A stretch of 5,000 bases of DNA from the NCBI GenBank assembly GCA_022709775.1, contig JAKLIE010000188.1, positions 1-5,000 on the forward strand, given 5' to 3'. Below, in pieces: positions 3,882 to 5,000 of the stretch. The notes beneath the pieces are model-generated. The model had not been told where the DNA came from, searched no databases, and saw nothing but the letters and a program-made list of their open reading frames with translations. Numbering within the stretch: position 1 is the stretch's first letter; every line of letters begins with the position of its first letter. The position numbers were made by a program, and so were the translations under genes. The DNA comes from Pseudomonadota bacterium. GTDB taxonomy: Bacteria > Pseudomonadota > Gammaproteobacteria > Burkholderiales > Casimicrobiaceae.

Positions 3882-5000
3882 ATGCGCCTGTCCCCCACCA
3901 CGACCGACTACGACGGCCCGATCGTCATCGTCGGCTTCGGCTCCATCGGCAAGGGAGCCCTGCCGCTGATCCTGCGCCACATCCGGTCGCCCCGCGAACG
4001 CATGGTGGTGATCGACCCGGACGACAGCGCACGGCGGCTCGCCGAGCTCGAGGGCGTGAGGTTCGAGAAGGTCGCGCTGCACCCGGACAACTACCGCGAG
4101 GTGCTCTCTCCGCTCGTCGCGGGGGGGTTCCTCGTCAACCTGTCGGTGGACGTGTCGTCGACCGCGCTCGTCGCGCTGTGCCGCGAGGTCGGGGCGCTGT
4201 ACATCGACACCTGCATCGAGCCCTGGGCCGGCGGCTACCTCGACCGGTCGAAGCCGCTCGCCGCGCGCACCAACTACGCGCTGCGCGAGGAGGTCCGGGC
4301 GCTGCGCGGCGAAGGACCGACGGCGATCATCGCCCACGGCGCGAATCCCGGCATGGTGAGCCACCTGTTCAAGCGCGCGCTGGTCCGGCTCGCCGCGGAC
4401 ATGGGCCACACCGTCGCGCCGCAGACGCGCGAGGCCTGGGCGCAGCTCGCGATGGACCTGGGCGTGAAGGGCATCCACATCGCCGAGCGCGACACGCAGT
4501 GGGCGGACATCCCGAAGAGGCCCGACGAGTTCGTCAACACCTGGTCGGTCGAGGGCTTCGTTTCCGAGGGGCTGCAGCCGGCGGAGCTCGGCTGGGGCTC
4601 GCACGAGCGCCACGTGCCGCCCGAGGCGACGTTCCACGAGCACGGCTGCCGCGCGGCGATCTTCCTGACGCGTCCGGGCGCGACGACGCGCGTGCGCTCG
4701 TGGACCCCGAACTCGGGACCGATCCAGGGCTACCTGATCACGCACAACGAGTCGATCTCGATCGCCGACTACCTGTCGATCGAGAAGAACGGCGAGACCC
4801 TCTACCGGCCGACCGTGCACTACGCGTACCACCCGTGCGACGACACGATTCTCTCGCTGCACGAATTCCAGGGCCGCAACCTGCGGCGGCAGAGCAAGTG
4901 GCGGCTGATGAACGACGAGATCGTCGACGGAATGGACGAGCTCGGCGTGCTGCTCTACGGCCACTCGCGCAACGCGTACTGGTACGGCAGCCAGCTCACG
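3882..5000 (+). CDS. hss: Homospermidine synthase, 3' end cut by the window
   Basis: The 373 codons present resemble Blastochloris viridis homospermidine synthase (about 477 residues), so roughly the last hundred codons lie outside. The enzyme is cytosolic and NAD-dependent: it joins two putrescines to give homospermidine and ammonia without consuming NAD. A Rossmann site GFGSIGKG (18-25) is followed by VVIDP (42-46), the expected acidic end of strand 2. Residues I align with B. viridis catalytic or substrate-pocket positions are all present: D90 (SVD), E113 (IEPW), N155 (GANPGM), E202 (HIAERDTQ), W221 (NTWSVEGF, the cation-pi tryptophan), E229 and H288 (ITHNES). This is alignment from memory. 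ELGVLLYGHSRNAYWYGSQL at the edge is also conserved. The ATG at 3882 matches the family N-terminus, though its ribosome site is weak (GAG at 3867-3869). In-frame ATGs at 3753 and 3756 would add about 42 residues. The related carboxynorspermidine dehydrogenase is less likely. Confidence 0.95.
   Translation, partial: MRLSPTTTDYDGPIVIVGFGSIGKGALPLILRHIRSPRERMVVIDPDDSARRLAELEGVRFEKVALHPDNYREVLSPLVAGGFLVNLSVDVSSTALVALCREVGALYIDTCIEPWAGGYLDRSKPLAARTNYALREEVRALRGEGPTAIIAHGANPGMVSHLFKRALVRLAADMGHTVAPQTREAWAQLAMDLGVKGIHIAERDTQWADIPKRPDEFVNTWSVEGFVSEGLQPAELGWGSHERHVPPEATFHEHGCRAAIFLTRPGATTRVRSWTPNSGPIQGYLITHNESISIADYLSIEKNGETLYRPTVHYAYHPCDDTILSLHEFQGRNLRRQSKWRLMNDEIVDGMDELGVLLYGHSRNAYWYGSQLT

Noticed and set aside
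3570..4964. Minus-strand open frame of 464 codons opposite homospermidine synthase
   Set aside because: The plus strand encodes a residue-by-residue recognisable enzyme; the antisense translation is Arg/Val/Asp-rich shadow sequence.
1..5000. tRNA, rRNA, riboswitch, insertion sequence or phage attachment site
   Set aside because: No cloverleaf, rRNA-like stretch, transposase, long terminal inverted repeat or target-site duplication was seen on either strand by eye.

Overview
The window is very GC-rich (roughly 70 % by eye, not counted), with G or C in most third codon positions. The genes resemble those of a high-GC proteobacterium. A betaproteobacterium is the best guess, from the LigK and YkgJ sequence types and the Nac-like LysR regulator; this is recalled family resemblance, not a search result.

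Left part (16-1766): a divergent pair. On the minus strand is a complete class II aldolase of the LigK/GalC/ProA type, 4-carboxy-4-hydroxy-2-oxoadipate aldolase. It performs the last step of protocatechuate 4,5-cleavage and gallate degradation, giving pyruvate and oxaloacetate. On the plus strand is a LysR-type regulator. The 140-bp gap between them holds a T-N11-A dyad typical of a LysR-family binding site, two related TGCCG/CGGCA inverted repeats next to the two ribosome binding sites, and a GC palindrome. The simplest reading is a LysR-family switch controlling the aldolase and itself.

Middle part (1767-2929): a 330-bp gene-free stretch, then a gene for a small exported protein of unknown function. 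It has a signal peptide, six tandem APGLST-type hexapeptides, and a four-cysteine C-terminal domain with a calcium-loop-like DTTGDGVSDG segment. A 13-bp stem closed by a TTCG loop follows as the likely terminator.

Right part (2930-5000): a YkgJ-type cysteine-cluster protein, probably starting at a GTG, then a 389-bp gap with an 8-bp inverted repeat abutting a TATGAT hexamer, then homospermidine synthase, which runs off the right edge after 373 codons. The synthase makes homospermidine from putrescine.

The middle and right genes have separate spacers and no obvious functional link to each other or to the aldolase. I see no mobile element, RNA gene, CRISPR array or clear new multi-gene system. 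The least explained item is the repeat-bearing exported protein; the best testable regulatory item is the divergent intergenic region.
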